Assembly (NCBI RefSeq): GCF_028421645.1 | Contig: NZ_CP116888.1 | Location: 372,001 to 436,000 of the forward strand | Source: Aneurinibacillus sp. Ricciae_BoGa-3 | GTDB lineage: Bacteria; Bacillota; Bacilli; Aneurinibacillales; Aneurinibacillaceae | Reading direction: 5' to 3' | DNA length: 64,000 nucleotides | Part shown: one piece after another, positions 27,058-35,453 of the stretch | How positions within the stretch are numbered: the stretch's first letter is position 1 | How the letters are laid out: the number at the start of each line of letters is the position of its first letter | The notes under the pieces: generated by a model | The model's input: the letters and a program-made list of their open reading frames with translations, nothing else | What the model was told of the DNA's origin: nothing | Databases searched by the model: none | Program-made: the position numbers and the translations under genes

Positions 27058-27652
27058 GTCCATTCGAGGGATAGGCGTAGACCAAGGAATTGCAAATTGT
27101 GGATTTGCTGTCGTCGAGTTAACACCAGAGGATGAACTTAAGATATTGATTTCAGGAACCATTAAAACCTATCCAAAATATGAACTTTCCTCACGAATAC
27201 AAAAAATCTATGAAACGATTAACCAGTTATCAAAAGACTACAATGTAAGTATATTAGGCTGTGAACGATTATTTTTTAGTCCGAAGCAAAAATCAGATAC
27301 GAATGCAGGTGGCAGAAACAAATCGGCTTCTATCGTCTACACCAATATGGCAACGGGAATTTTGCATTTGATTGCCGCTCAAAACCAAATCGTTTTTAAA
27401 GATTTTGTTCCAGGCACGGTTAAAAAATATGTAGCAGGTAATGGGAAAGCCACAAAAGATGAAGTGAAAGAAGCTGTGGAAAAGCTCGTCATCATGGAAA
27501 AAGAGATTGACACAGAACATGAGGCTGACTCCATCGGCATCGGGATAACATCCGTTAAATATAAGCGAGACTTGGAAACGAAAGGAATAGATGAAAAACC
27601 TGAAAAACAAAAACGGAAAAGTACCAAGAAGAAAGGAGAGGTAAATGCGTGA
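27035..27652 (+). CDS. RuvC-like Holliday junction resolvase
   Basis: 205 residues. RuvC motifs in order: GIGVDQGIANCGFAVVE (first Asp), LGCERLFF (Glu), VKKYVAGNGKATKDEV (the RuvC junction-binding segment) and HEADSIGIGI (final acidic pair). All catalytic acids are present. A basic C-terminal tail of about 25 residues is extra. It should cut four-way DNA junctions made during replication or recombination of the element. ATG 27035 lies inside the end of the upstream gene, without a clear ribosome binding site, suggesting translational coupling. Confidence 0.88.
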   Translation: MAVSNVCKSIRGIGVDQGIANCGFAVVELTPEDELKILISGTIKTYPKYELSSRIQKIYETINQLSKDYNVSILGCERLFFSPKQKSDTNAGGRNKSASIVYTNMATGILHLIAAQNQIVFKDFVPGTVKKYVAGNGKATKDEVKEAVEKLVIMEKEIDTEHEADSIGIGITSVKYKRDLETKGIDEKPEKQKRKSTKKKGEVNA

Positions 27653-29046
27653 ATAAAAAGAAAAAAAGTATCGTGATTGGCGTGGGACTTGCCTTATTAT
27701 TGGGCATTGGGGCGGGAACCTTGTATCTTCATCCCAACAGTCAAAAAACCGATACATCAACTGTGTTAGACCAAATAGGTCAACAAATGGTGAAGAATTT
27801 GTTGACCTATACGAATAATGGGATGGTCACCCTGTATGATACGTCAACAGGTAAAGTATTGAGTACATTTGACTTACAAACATTGAGTAAGGGAAAAGTT
27901 GTACAGGTTAAACCACCAACTCATCCATCCATTCCTCAATCAACTCCTTCTATTATGACCTTCAAAGATTTTATCCAATTTCCTGTAGCCATAAAACAAG
28001 GAGATAAAGCTTGGACGATTCAACAAAAGTTGACACCTAAACGAGATATCTTTACCATGTTGAGTTTTGTTCAGCAAGTAAATGGTAAGACGAACCTTGA
28101 CCTCATTTATCCTGGCAGTACTTTGATTTTCTTAAAAGAAAAATCAGATGGTCAATCGACAAAAGCCGTTATATCTGCTCAACCTATCACCCCTACGACT
28201 AAAAGCACCACCATACAAGAGAAAAGCTATCAATCAGGACAAGCACGTTATCTGTACTCAAAATCTGATGATTTAACCTCACTGTATGCCTTTAATGATA
28301 CTGAAAAGACTCTTTATCAATTGTCCATGAAGGGTAACAAGATAGAAGCGAAAACACTTCTGACGGTTTCTAATCTGCCGAAGGTTAGCGATTTTAAAGT
28401 GGTAAACGGGTATCTATATGTCCTCTTTTCAAATGGACAATCCGTTGAACGAATTGATTTGGCAAATCCTCAAAAAACCAAACAGTATTCCCTTAAAGGA
28501 AAAGCGGATGTATGGGCAATCAAAGGAGATTATCTTTACTACACCTTTGGCGATAAGCTTGGAAAAATCAATGGGGAAAATGGTCAGGAAATGGACATTG
28601 CCATTGGAGAAAAAGCACAAGACTATTTATTCACCAAAGATAAACTGTTCTTGTTAACGGAATTTGGTTCCAAAATGAACAATTCGGTCTTACTAAAAGT
28701 CAATCCAACTGACTTAAAAATAGATGACCTTGTAGAGATGAAGACGAATGTAAACACCCTTTTATCGGAACAACCTGATACACAAAGTGTCTATGTTGGA
28801 GAAATCACTTCCCTCAAGGATGTCAACGGAAAAGTCAATAAAACACCAGTCGTCTTGCCTGTAAATCCACACAGTCTGAATAAAGGTACGTACATTAAAC
28901 ATATACCATATGACGGCAAGGGCGTAGAAATTGATGGTTATATTTATGAACACCAAGATGGCAAAGTTGCGGTTTACACTACAAATGGCGATATGGTTAA
29001 AGCATTACGTATCGATAAATCCGCAGAATTTATGCCTTTAAAGTAA
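27649..29046 (+). CDS. Membrane-anchored protein with LysM-like and propeller-like regions
   Basis: 465 residues, GTG start overlapping the RuvC stop by four bases, with AAAGGAGAGG upstream. A membrane helix (about 7-27) anchors it. Residues about 110-165 (VAIKQGDKAWTIQQKL, ending YPGSTLIFLKE) look like a LysM fold. The remainder (190-460) has repeated strands with DLTSLYAFND, NGYLYVLFSNGQSVERID and GDYLYYTFGDKLGKING, typical of a beta-propeller. It should be outside the membrane and may bind peptidoglycan. Its fusion into an operon with a Holliday junction resolvase is unexplained. Confidence 0.75.
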   Translation: MNKKKKSIVIGVGLALLLGIGAGTLYLHPNSQKTDTSTVLDQIGQQMVKNLLTYTNNGMVTLYDTSTGKVLSTFDLQTLSKGKVVQVKPPTHPSIPQSTPSIMTFKDFIQFPVAIKQGDKAWTIQQKLTPKRDIFTMLSFVQQVNGKTNLDLIYPGSTLIFLKEKSDGQSTKAVISAQPITPTTKSTTIQEKSYQSGQARYLYSKSDDLTSLYAFNDTEKTLYQLSMKGNKIEAKTLLTVSNLPKVSDFKVVNGYLYVLFSNGQSVERIDLANPQKTKQYSLKGKADVWAIKGDYLYYTFGDKLGKINGENGQEMDIAIGEKAQDYLFTKDKLFLLTEFGSKMNNSVLLKVNPTDLKIDDLVEMKTNVNTLLSEQPDTQSVYVGEITSLKDVNGKVNKTPVVLPVNPHSLNKGTYIKHIPYDGKGVEIDGYIYEHQDGKVAVYTTNGDMVKALRIDKSAEFMPLK

Positions 29047-29047
29047 T

Positions 29048-29077
29048 GGGAGAGTTTTTTCTCTCCTGTTTCTTTTT
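29048..29077 (+). terminator. Rho-independent terminator
   Basis: GGGAGAG (29048-29054), T6 loop, CTCTCC (29061-29066), T-rich tail. Confidence 0.7.
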
Positions 29078-29096
29078 AAACGAAGGAGGATAACTT

Positions 29097-29909
29097 TTGA
29101 ATAACTATCAGAGTGTGAAAATCAGATTTCTAGGAGAAGCTCCACAGCATATCAAAGAAGAAGATTTGTTGGATTATTTTTTGTACACCTTTGAAATGGT
29201 TTGGGTTGCACCCGTATTTGATGGATATCGAAATAAAATTAGAACGCACTTTGAAGAACTTTTAACGAAATTACGAAAAAGACATCCCCATTTATCGGTG
29301 CAAAAACAATGGTGGTCGTTGGTCTTAATCGCCTTACAGGATTTTGCAGAAAAAGATAGTTTTCCATATGCACATCAAACGATTGGTAAGTTACTAAATA
29401 GTTTGGATGAAATGAATGAGGAAGAGTTGACCGATTACTGCAACGACATCAACCATTCCTTTTCGAACGAGTTACCAGAAGTTATCGGTATAAGACCATC
29501 GGAAGTTGAAAATTTGCAGTCGGACTCCTATCAAAATGATTATCCTTTGGCTTATTTACTAGATAGGAAGGACAAATTTATCACGTTGTTTGCCCAACAC
29601 TTAGAGCAAAAAGATATCAAACCGTTATTTATTGGGCGAGTGACGGTAAAAGAAATAAACCGTGAAAAGTTTACGGATTTTTGGAAGACCTATTTTGATA
29701 TTTTTGTCGGGTACTCCTTGTCCATGTTGGAGATGATGAATCAATCGACTACTGTTACGGAAGAAGAGATTCAAAGCTTCGTAAGACAATCAAATATGGT
29801 CTTCCTGATTAATTCAGTGAAAAATGTGTCTAAAATCGATAAATTGAACTCGGATATCACCCAAAGCCTGATGCCGTTATACAACGAATATTTTTTTGGT
29901 GTTAAGTAA
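29097..29909 (+). CDS. Unknown soluble protein
   Basis: 270 residues, TTG start after GAAGGAGGATAAC. Helical and acidic: FEELLTKLRKRHPHLSVQK, QWWSLVLIALQDFAEKD and DEMNEEELTDYCNDI are typical stretches. No signal peptide, membrane helix or known motif. It follows the LysM-like gene by 50 bases across a terminator. Function unknown. Confidence 0.7.
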   Translation: MNNYQSVKIRFLGEAPQHIKEEDLLDYFLYTFEMVWVAPVFDGYRNKIRTHFEELLTKLRKRHPHLSVQKQWWSLVLIALQDFAEKDSFPYAHQTIGKLLNSLDEMNEEELTDYCNDINHSFSNELPEVIGIRPSEVENLQSDSYQNDYPLAYLLDRKDKFITLFAQHLEQKDIKPLFIGRVTVKEINREKFTDFWKTYFDIFVGYSLSMLEMMNQSTTVTEEEIQSFVRQSNMVFLINSVKNVSKIDKLNSDITQSLMPLYNEYFFGVK

Positions 29910-29967
29910 CAAGGCTCTAAGGTTAGGAACCAAACACCACAACAGATAGATAAATCAAATTTTTCCT

Positions 29968-29997
29968 GTCCCTGCAGTCGTGCAGGGTCTCTTTTTC
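29968..29997 (+). terminator. Rho-independent terminator
   Basis: CCCTGCA (29970-29976), loop GTCG, TGCAGGG (29981-29987), then TCTCTTTTT. Confidence 0.85.
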
Positions 29998-30088
29998 TCA
30001 AACCGCACCAAACCTTCCAATTTTTATTATTTTGAGGGGACTTTCTATAATAATAAAAACATTAAATGAGAGAAAAGGAGGGGAAAAT

Positions 30089-30625
30089 TTGAAAATTATC
30101 GACGGAAAGAAGCATTACACCGCTAAAGAAATCGGTATGTTAGTAAACCGAACGCATTTAACGGTTCATTTATGGGATACCTGGAGTAACGAGTTAGCTG
30201 AAAGAGGCGACAAGCGGCTGATTCCTGAACCCATTAAAATTGGAAAACAAAAAACGAGATATTGGAGTGAAACAGATGTTTCGTTGATTGAATCGTTTGC
30301 GAAGAATATCCAACGAGGTGATTTAGCGGAATTTAGTCAACGACAATGGGGCAATAAAGCGGATAACACGGTTAAAAAACGAAATCACATATCCGATAAA
30401 AAAGCAATCAAATCCATAGATGCTAAAAAAGAATTAAATTTGCAGGAAAAGCTCCTTTATTCCTTGATTTTCTTTTTGGATAAATGCCAAGAGGGACAAA
30501 GTGTAAACGTTGAAACCCTGCAAAAACATATCCGCTTTGACAAAAAGGCAATTGAAGAAGGTTTGGAAACCCTTATCAATCTCAGTCTAATCGGCAAGAC
30601 CGAGGATAAATACCTTTTGTTATAA
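30089..30625 (+). CDS. MerR-type helix-turn-helix regulator-like protein
   Basis: About 178 residues. TTG 30089 fits AAAGGAGGGG upstream; TATAAT at about 30047-30052 is a likely -10. The N-terminus YTAKEIGMLVNRTHLTVHLW looks like a MerR/excisionase-type winged helix, followed by YWSETDVSLIESFAKNIQRG. The C-terminal part (about 120-178) has a second winged-helix-like pattern, LLYSLIFFLDKCQEGQSV and IEEGLETLINLSLIGKTEDK. Probably a DNA-binding regulator or partition-type protein. It lies 58 bases before the thymidine kinase gene. Confidence 0.65.
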   Translation: MKIIDGKKHYTAKEIGMLVNRTHLTVHLWDTWSNELAERGDKRLIPEPIKIGKQKTRYWSETDVSLIESFAKNIQRGDLAEFSQRQWGNKADNTVKKRNHISDKKAIKSIDAKKELNLQEKLLYSLIFFLDKCQEGQSVNVETLQKHIRFDKKAIEEGLETLINLSLIGKTEDKYLLL

Positions 30626-30683
30626 CCTGATTGATTATTTTTGACGATGAAAGACCAAAAGAACGGAGCGTGAGAATGTAAGT

Positions 30684-31289
30684 ATGCAGTATTTTGATGG
30701 GAATTCAGGTTTCATTACCGTTATTACGGGACCTATGTTTTCGGAAAAATCAGGAGAACTAATTAAGCGTTGCGAGAAATTGGTGAAATATGGCGGTAAA
30801 ACGGTTAAAGCCTATAAACCAAAAGAAGATACACGATTCTCTGAAGGGGAAATTGTGAGTCGTATTGGGTATCGTCTACCAGCTACCAATATTCCGAAAG
30901 AAATTACGAATGAAATCATAGAACAAATTTTACAGGAAACAAAATCCTTTGATGTGGTAGCTTTTGATGAAGTGCAGTTTTTTAATAAGAACATCATGAA
31001 ATTGGTTGAGGAACTTGCTTATCGAAAGAAGCATGTCATCGTAGATGGGCTAAATATGGACTATCGGGGGAAAGAATTTGGCTATATTGGAGGAATTCTT
31101 GCGATGGCAGACGAACCTGTGAAATTAACGGCTTATTGTGCCTGCTGTAAAAAACCAATGGGGGCATTTACGCAACGTTTAGTAAATGGCAAACCCGCTA
31201 AGTTAGGTCCCATCGTATTAATCGGGGACAGCGAAAACTATGAACCCCGTTGCCGAAATTGTTTTGTTCCCCCTCATAAAGTGAAATAA
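30684..31289 (+). CDS. tdk: Thymidine kinase with altered P-loop
   Basis: 201 residues. Type II thymidine kinase: P-loop region GPMFSEKSGELIKRCEKL, FDEVQFF with the catalytic Glu, VDGLNMDYRGKEFG, and the zinc ribbon CACC and CRNC. The usual P-loop is GPMFSGKSEELI; here the Gly and the first Glu are exchanged (SEKSGEL). The Gly before the Lys is nearly invariant, so activity is uncertain. The enzyme supplies dTMP from thymidine and would complement the replication genes here. The ribosome binding site is weak (GGAGCGTGAG). Confidence 0.9.
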   Translation: MQYFDGNSGFITVITGPMFSEKSGELIKRCEKLVKYGGKTVKAYKPKEDTRFSEGEIVSRIGYRLPATNIPKEITNEIIEQILQETKSFDVVAFDEVQFFNKNIMKLVEELAYRKKHVIVDGLNMDYRGKEFGYIGGILAMADEPVKLTAYCACCKKPMGAFTQRLVNGKPAKLGPIVLIGDSENYEPRCRNCFVPPHKVK

Positions 31290-31295
31290 TCGAGG

Positions 31296-31331
31296 TACAC
31301 TTGGAGATTAAAACCCAAGTGTATTTTTTTT
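31296..31331 (+). terminator. Rho-independent terminator
   Basis: TACACTTGG (31296-31304) pairs with CCAAGTGTA (31315-31323), then T8. Confidence 0.9.
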
Positions 31332-31425
31332 GACTACAAAAAAAACGGATGGGAATACTAGATTCATAGGAATCGAAGGTTGCAATTTCCTGTGATTCAT
31401 TTTATAGTGTATAGGTAATATAATT

Positions 31426-31481
31426 TTGACTATAGTACATATTTATTGAATCTGAATAAATGGAACCACCGAAACTATAAT
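31426..31481 (+). promoter_or_regulatory. Operator-like element and -10 before ssb
   Basis: TTGACTATAGTACA (31426-31439) is a near copy of the recurrent palindrome. TATAAT is at 31476-31481, too far for one simple promoter, so the element may be an operator or an activator site here. Confidence 0.5.
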
Positions 31482-31541
31482 ATAACACATTACGATAAAA
31501 ACCAGGATTTTGCTAAAAAAGTTTATTAGGAGGTATGTGCG

Positions 31542-31988
31542 ATGCATACGATTGAAAAGGTTATACGAAAAATAAAAGGTGAAGATAAAATCATGGATTT
31601 CTTACTCGGCTCTGGAAGATTAACCAGTAATCCACCTGAAATTCGTGAAGTAAACGGATATAAAGTATTAAGTGCCTATGGATTTTCCATGAAGTTCAGC
31701 AATGGGCGGGATAAAAAACCCGACTTTTATGGAATTGAGCTTTGGGGAAAAAACGCAGAATATATGAAAGAACTCGGTTACGAAGGTCAATTAATCGAAG
31801 TGATTGGTCGCATCGAGGTACGACATTTTCATAATAAAGAAGTAAAAATATTGGTTGTTGAGCGATTTCATTGCTTAGAATATAAACCAAAGGAAGTATC
31901 TTTTCAGACTGAAGAAACTTCATTTCAACATTCAAATGGCGATGGAATAAATAAGGAAAAAGATAGTTTTAACGAATTTCCTATTTGA
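31542..31988 (+). CDS. ssb: Single-stranded DNA-binding protein
   Basis: 148 residues after TAGGAGGTATG. About residues 20-110 form an OB-fold of SSB type: LLGSGRLTSNPPEIREVNG, DFYGIELWGKNAEYM, then IEVIGRIEVRHF. The tail is short and ends in NEFPI, recalling the acidic DDIPF tip that SSB uses to bind partner proteins. The N-terminus has about 18 extra residues (an internal Met at residue 18 could be the real start). It should coat single-stranded DNA during replication or transfer. Confidence 0.8.
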   Translation: MHTIEKVIRKIKGEDKIMDFLLGSGRLTSNPPEIREVNGYKVLSAYGFSMKFSNGRDKKPDFYGIELWGKNAEYMKELGYEGQLIEVIGRIEVRHFHNKEVKILVVERFHCLEYKPKEVSFQTEETSFQHSNGDGINKEKDSFNEFPI

Positions 31989-32129
31989 TGGCTCCCTACT
32001 ATAGAAGTCAAACATAGAGAAATTACCTAAACTTTTTTCTACTGTTTGTTTTCTAACCACAAGTCATTTATATAAGCAATCAAATGATTTTTTAACGGGT
32101 TAGGCTTTACTTATGAAAGGGGTCGCAAC

Positions 32130-33572
32130 ATGGATAAACGCCAATTTGCTGAAGAAGTTATCGAAAGTGTGAGAAGCTTATCATTAGTATCGGTTATCTC
32201 AACAAGAATTAATTTACCACGCCAACGAGGTGTAAATATAAAAGCCCTGTGTCCTTTCCACAATGATAGAAGCATTGGCAGTTTTGTGGTTACGGAGAAA
32301 AAGGGAATTTGGAAATGTTTTTCTTGCGGAGCGGGTGGTGATGCCATTAAATTTGTTGCAGAATTTGACAGCATCAATTATTTACAATCTGCGTTTAAAT
32401 TAGCATTAGAGTTCGGAATTATCAGTAATTGGGAATACGAAGAGTACTTTGAGAGAAGAAGATATTCTAGAGAACAAATCCTTAAAATCGAACGCCGATA
32501 TGAAGAAATCGATAAAAAAAGGTTTGAAAATAATATTGCAGATGAACATACTTTAGATGAAGTTTTTCGTTTGTTTATTGAGCAGGCTCCACTTTCGGAT
32601 GAACATCGAGAACATTTGTTAACCGAACGGAATTTAACACCAGACGAAATTGAGGAAGGTTTGTATTTCACCTTTCCAACTCGTCATATCCTAAAGGAAT
32701 TTTCAAAAGCAATCAAGGAAAGATACAATGGAAGCGAAGAAATTCTAACACGAATCCCTGGCTTTTATTATGAAAAAGAAAGCCAACGATTCACTTTTAC
32801 TAAGCATAAGGGTATCGGTATTGGTATTAAAAATGGCAATGGAAAAGTGGTTGGAATTCAAATTAGGCATGACAAAAACGATGAAAACAAAAATCGATAT
32901 GTATGGTTTTCTTCTTCATTTGCCAGTAATGATGAAAAATATGAACACGGAACGTCGTCAGGTGCTCCAATTGATGTTGTATACCCCAAAGAAATCAAAA
33001 ACAATACGGTCTTTATTACAGAAGGTCGGTTTAAGGCGCAAAAAATCGCAACGGAAAAGGGGTCAATTGCGATTTCGGTGCAAGGGGTAGCATCTTGGCG
33101 GGGTATCATGAAAGAGCTAAAACGAATTCCAAGTTCACCGATACTGCAACAATGCTTGCCACAAACCAAACAATTCGCCATCCAAGCCATTTTTGTTGCT
33201 TTCGATGCGGATATGAACTATAAAGTGCAAGTGTTTACGCAGGCAAAACAGATGACGGATTGCCTGGAAGATAATGAGGAACAAAAATTTCCTGTGTATT
33301 ATCTCAATTGGGATGATAGTCTTGGAAAAGGAATCGATGACATTTTAAATAGCGAACAACAAACGGCTATTAAACGTTACGATAAGCAAATATGGGACAA
33401 GTCCTATGAAAATATGATTGAAGACATCTTGGATAAAGAGGACTATTTGGAAATCAAAGATGTTCCAGAAGAGGTCATTCGGAAGTATTTTCATATGCAC
33501 ATGAATATAGCTCCACTCGGAAAAAACGAGTACTCCGAGAAACACAAAAAGTTAAAGGCACTTCAACGATAA
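32130..33572 (+). CDS. DnaG-like primase (CHC2 zinc finger plus Toprim)
   Basis: 480 residues. An N-terminal CHC2 zinc finger (CPFH near residue 41 and CFSCG near 63), followed by GGDAIKFV. A middle helical region of about 150 residues precedes a Toprim-like core with VFITEGRFKAQKIAT, the Glu of the active site, and FVAFDADMN with the acidic pair. Shorter than host DnaG (about 600) and without the DnaB-binding C-terminal domain that I can recognise. It should make RNA primers on plasmid DNA. Site GAAAGGGGTC before ATG 32130. Confidence 0.88.
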   Translation: MDKRQFAEEVIESVRSLSLVSVISTRINLPRQRGVNIKALCPFHNDRSIGSFVVTEKKGIWKCFSCGAGGDAIKFVAEFDSINYLQSAFKLALEFGIISNWEYEEYFERRRYSREQILKIERRYEEIDKKRFENNIADEHTLDEVFRLFIEQAPLSDEHREHLLTERNLTPDEIEEGLYFTFPTRHILKEFSKAIKERYNGSEEILTRIPGFYYEKESQRFTFTKHKGIGIGIKNGNGKVVGIQIRHDKNDENKNRYVWFSSSFASNDEKYEHGTSSGAPIDVVYPKEIKNNTVFITEGRFKAQKIATEKGSIAISVQGVASWRGIMKELKRIPSSPILQQCLPQTKQFAIQAIFVAFDADMNYKVQVFTQAKQMTDCLEDNEEQKFPVYYLNWDDSLGKGIDDILNSEQQTAIKRYDKQIWDKSYENMIEDILDKEDYLEIKDVPEEVIRKYFHMHMNIAPLGKNEYSEKHKKLKALQR

Positions 33573-33600
33573 CGGAGGAACACACCTCCGTTATTTTTTT
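33571..33600 (+). terminator. Rho-independent terminator
   Basis: AACGGAGG (33571-33578) pairs with CCTCCGTT (33585-33592), then a T-run. Confidence 0.9.
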
Positions 33601-33635
33601 ACTTTTAGAATCTACAATATAAAAAGTTTATATAA

Positions 33636-33650
33636 AACAGGTTTTTATAC
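33636..33650 (+). promoter_or_regulatory. AACAGGT leader motif
   Basis: AACAGGTTTTTATAC, copy of the leader motif; TTTTACTTATG follows at the start codon of the HIRAN-MoxR gene. Confidence 0.45.
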
Positions 33651-33698
33651 AAAAAATTTTCTAAGTGGGAGATTTTTTATCAGGAGGGAATTTTACTT

Positions 33699-35348
33699 AT
33701 GGTAAAGATTTTGGTGACGGTTGTCGGAAACGGCACAAAGGATACTGGAAAGTATAAAGTGGCGATTGGGGATAGGGTTCTATTAAAGAAAGAGCCTGAG
33801 AATGAATTTGATGCAAAGGCTATTCATGTATTCTTAGAAGATGAAAGCGAAAGCGTCGGGTATGTGGCGAATAGCCCCAATACCATTCAAGAAAATTGTC
33901 AATCGGCTTTACAAATCCATAACTTGTTTGAAATTACAAATTATGCTAAAATTGTAAATAGCACGAAAGTTCGGTATCGGAACGGAAGAGAATCGAATGC
34001 CTATATCTGCGAACTTGAAGGAATCGAAGCAAACAACCAAAAAGGGGAGACTATAAACATGGCACAAGAAATCAAATTCAAATTAGCTGGCGGAAAAACG
34101 GTATATCCAAATAAATTCAAGTTGGCAGATGAATTAAAAAAAGGAATTCAACCGTCTGTAAAACTAGTCAGTGAAGGCGATAAGATTGTAGCTTACTTTG
34201 ATAATGGTCTTTGCGGTTATGTAGATAACCGTAAGCAAGATGACATCTACACGGGTGACGAGCTTAAACACTTGATAACCGAAGAAAAAGTAGCCAAAAT
34301 CACTTCACAAGTGGCGACAAATTTTATCGGAGTCTTACGGCTTGGCGAAAACGAATTAAAAAAGAAAACGGAAGGAAAATCACTAAAAGATGCCATTGAT
34401 TGGGTAACTTCGGAAGGTCTTGCAACAGCAGACGAAGTACGGGAGCGGGTGACATACATGGAGAAGTTTGGGGTCACGGAAAAACAAATGACCACTCTTT
34501 TCCAATCGTATAAAGTGTACGACAGCGAAGTTGCGAAGCGGATTAATAAACCGAAAACCCTGTATCAAGATAGTTCGGGCATCCTCAAAAAAGCCATTGC
34601 CTACATGAACATCAAACGGAATCTGTTATTTGAAGGTGACCGAGGCGTAGGGAAAAACGTGTTAGTTGAAACACTATCATGGCTCTACAAGCGTCCGTTG
34701 TATGAGTTCTCCGTGAACTCACAACATGATAATAACTCTCTGCTTGGTGGGAAAACGATTGAATCGGAAGTAGGCGAAGATGGAGTTGAGCGTAACAAAA
34801 TGTCCTATGACCCTGATGTTATTATTCAAGCGGCAGAAGTTGGGGGCATTCTAAACTTTGATGAATTTAACACATCATTTGGACATGTTATGAGCTTGTT
34901 TAACTCCCTCTTGGATGACAGGCGCAGAATACAAGTTCCAGGCTATAAAAACATTGTAGCGGATGATAATTTTATGGCGATTTCCACCCAAAATAAGGAA
35001 TATCAAGGAACGTTTGAGAATAACGAAGCAACGATTGACCGTTTCGTTCCAATTTTGTTTCCTACGCTTAAAAGTATTGAAGATGTATTACAGGTAAAAG
35101 TTCCTGGTATCCCATACAGCATGTTATCACAATGCCAAAAATTATTTGCAGGCATTAAAAAGAACGTAGAGGATGGGGAAATATCAGAAAAAGCCATTTC
35201 CATTCGTGGATTTATTGATGCTTGTACGGTAGCAGTTGAACAAGACATTCCATTAAAGGATGCTTTGATTGACAACGTTGCGAATAAAGCACTAGACACG
35301 GATGAACGAAAAACCATTAGGGATTCGATTGAAGACATCATCGGATAA
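33699..35348 (+). CDS. HIRAN-MoxR/CbbQ AAA+ ATPase
   Basis: 549 residues after CAGGAGGGA. The N-terminus is HIRAN-like (EPENEFDAKAIHVFLED, then SVGYVAN); a second, weaker copy may follow at about 120-190 (KIVAYFDNGLCGYVDN). The AAA+ domain (about 290-500) is of the MoxR/CbbQ type: Walker A GDRGVGKN, where the usual Ser/Thr is Asn, and Walker B region GGILNFDEFN. HIRAN domains bind DNA ends or 3' ends. MoxR-type ATPases act with VWA partners to remodel other proteins, and such a partner is the next gene. HIRAN fused to MoxR is unusual to my knowledge. Confidence 0.85.
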   Translation: MVKILVTVVGNGTKDTGKYKVAIGDRVLLKKEPENEFDAKAIHVFLEDESESVGYVANSPNTIQENCQSALQIHNLFEITNYAKIVNSTKVRYRNGRESNAYICELEGIEANNQKGETINMAQEIKFKLAGGKTVYPNKFKLADELKKGIQPSVKLVSEGDKIVAYFDNGLCGYVDNRKQDDIYTGDELKHLITEEKVAKITSQVATNFIGVLRLGENELKKKTEGKSLKDAIDWVTSEGLATADEVRERVTYMEKFGVTEKQMTTLFQSYKVYDSEVAKRINKPKTLYQDSSGILKKAIAYMNIKRNLLFEGDRGVGKNVLVETLSWLYKRPLYEFSVNSQHDNNSLLGGKTIESEVGEDGVERNKMSYDPDVIIQAAEVGGILNFDEFNTSFGHVMSLFNSLLDDRRRIQVPGYKNIVADDNFMAISTQNKEYQGTFENNEATIDRFVPILFPTLKSIEDVLQVKVPGIPYSMLSQCQKLFAGIKKNVEDGEISEKAISIRGFIDACTVAVEQDIPLKDALIDNVANKALDTDERKTIRDSIEDIIG

Positions 35349-35368
35349 TACTTTCAGAATAAGACAAA

Positions 35369-35397
35369 AAGGTAGGAGAAATGAAAGCTCCTACCTT
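35369..35397 (+). terminator. Hairpin between the MoxR and VWA genes
   Basis: AAGGTAGGAG (35369-35378) pairs perfectly with CTCCTACCTT (35388-35397). The T-tract is poor, so it may attenuate rather than stop transcription and lower VWA partner expression. Confidence 0.65.
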
Positions 35398-35417
35398 CCC
35401 CTTATCTTGTCACACAT

Positions 35418-35430
35418 AACAGGTTTATAT
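35418..35430 (+). promoter_or_regulatory. AACAGGT leader motif
   Basis: AACAGGTTTATAT, followed by GGGAGAGATTTACTTATG at the start of the VWA gene. Confidence 0.45.
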
Positions 35431-35453
35431 ATACAAAAGGGAGAGATTTACTT

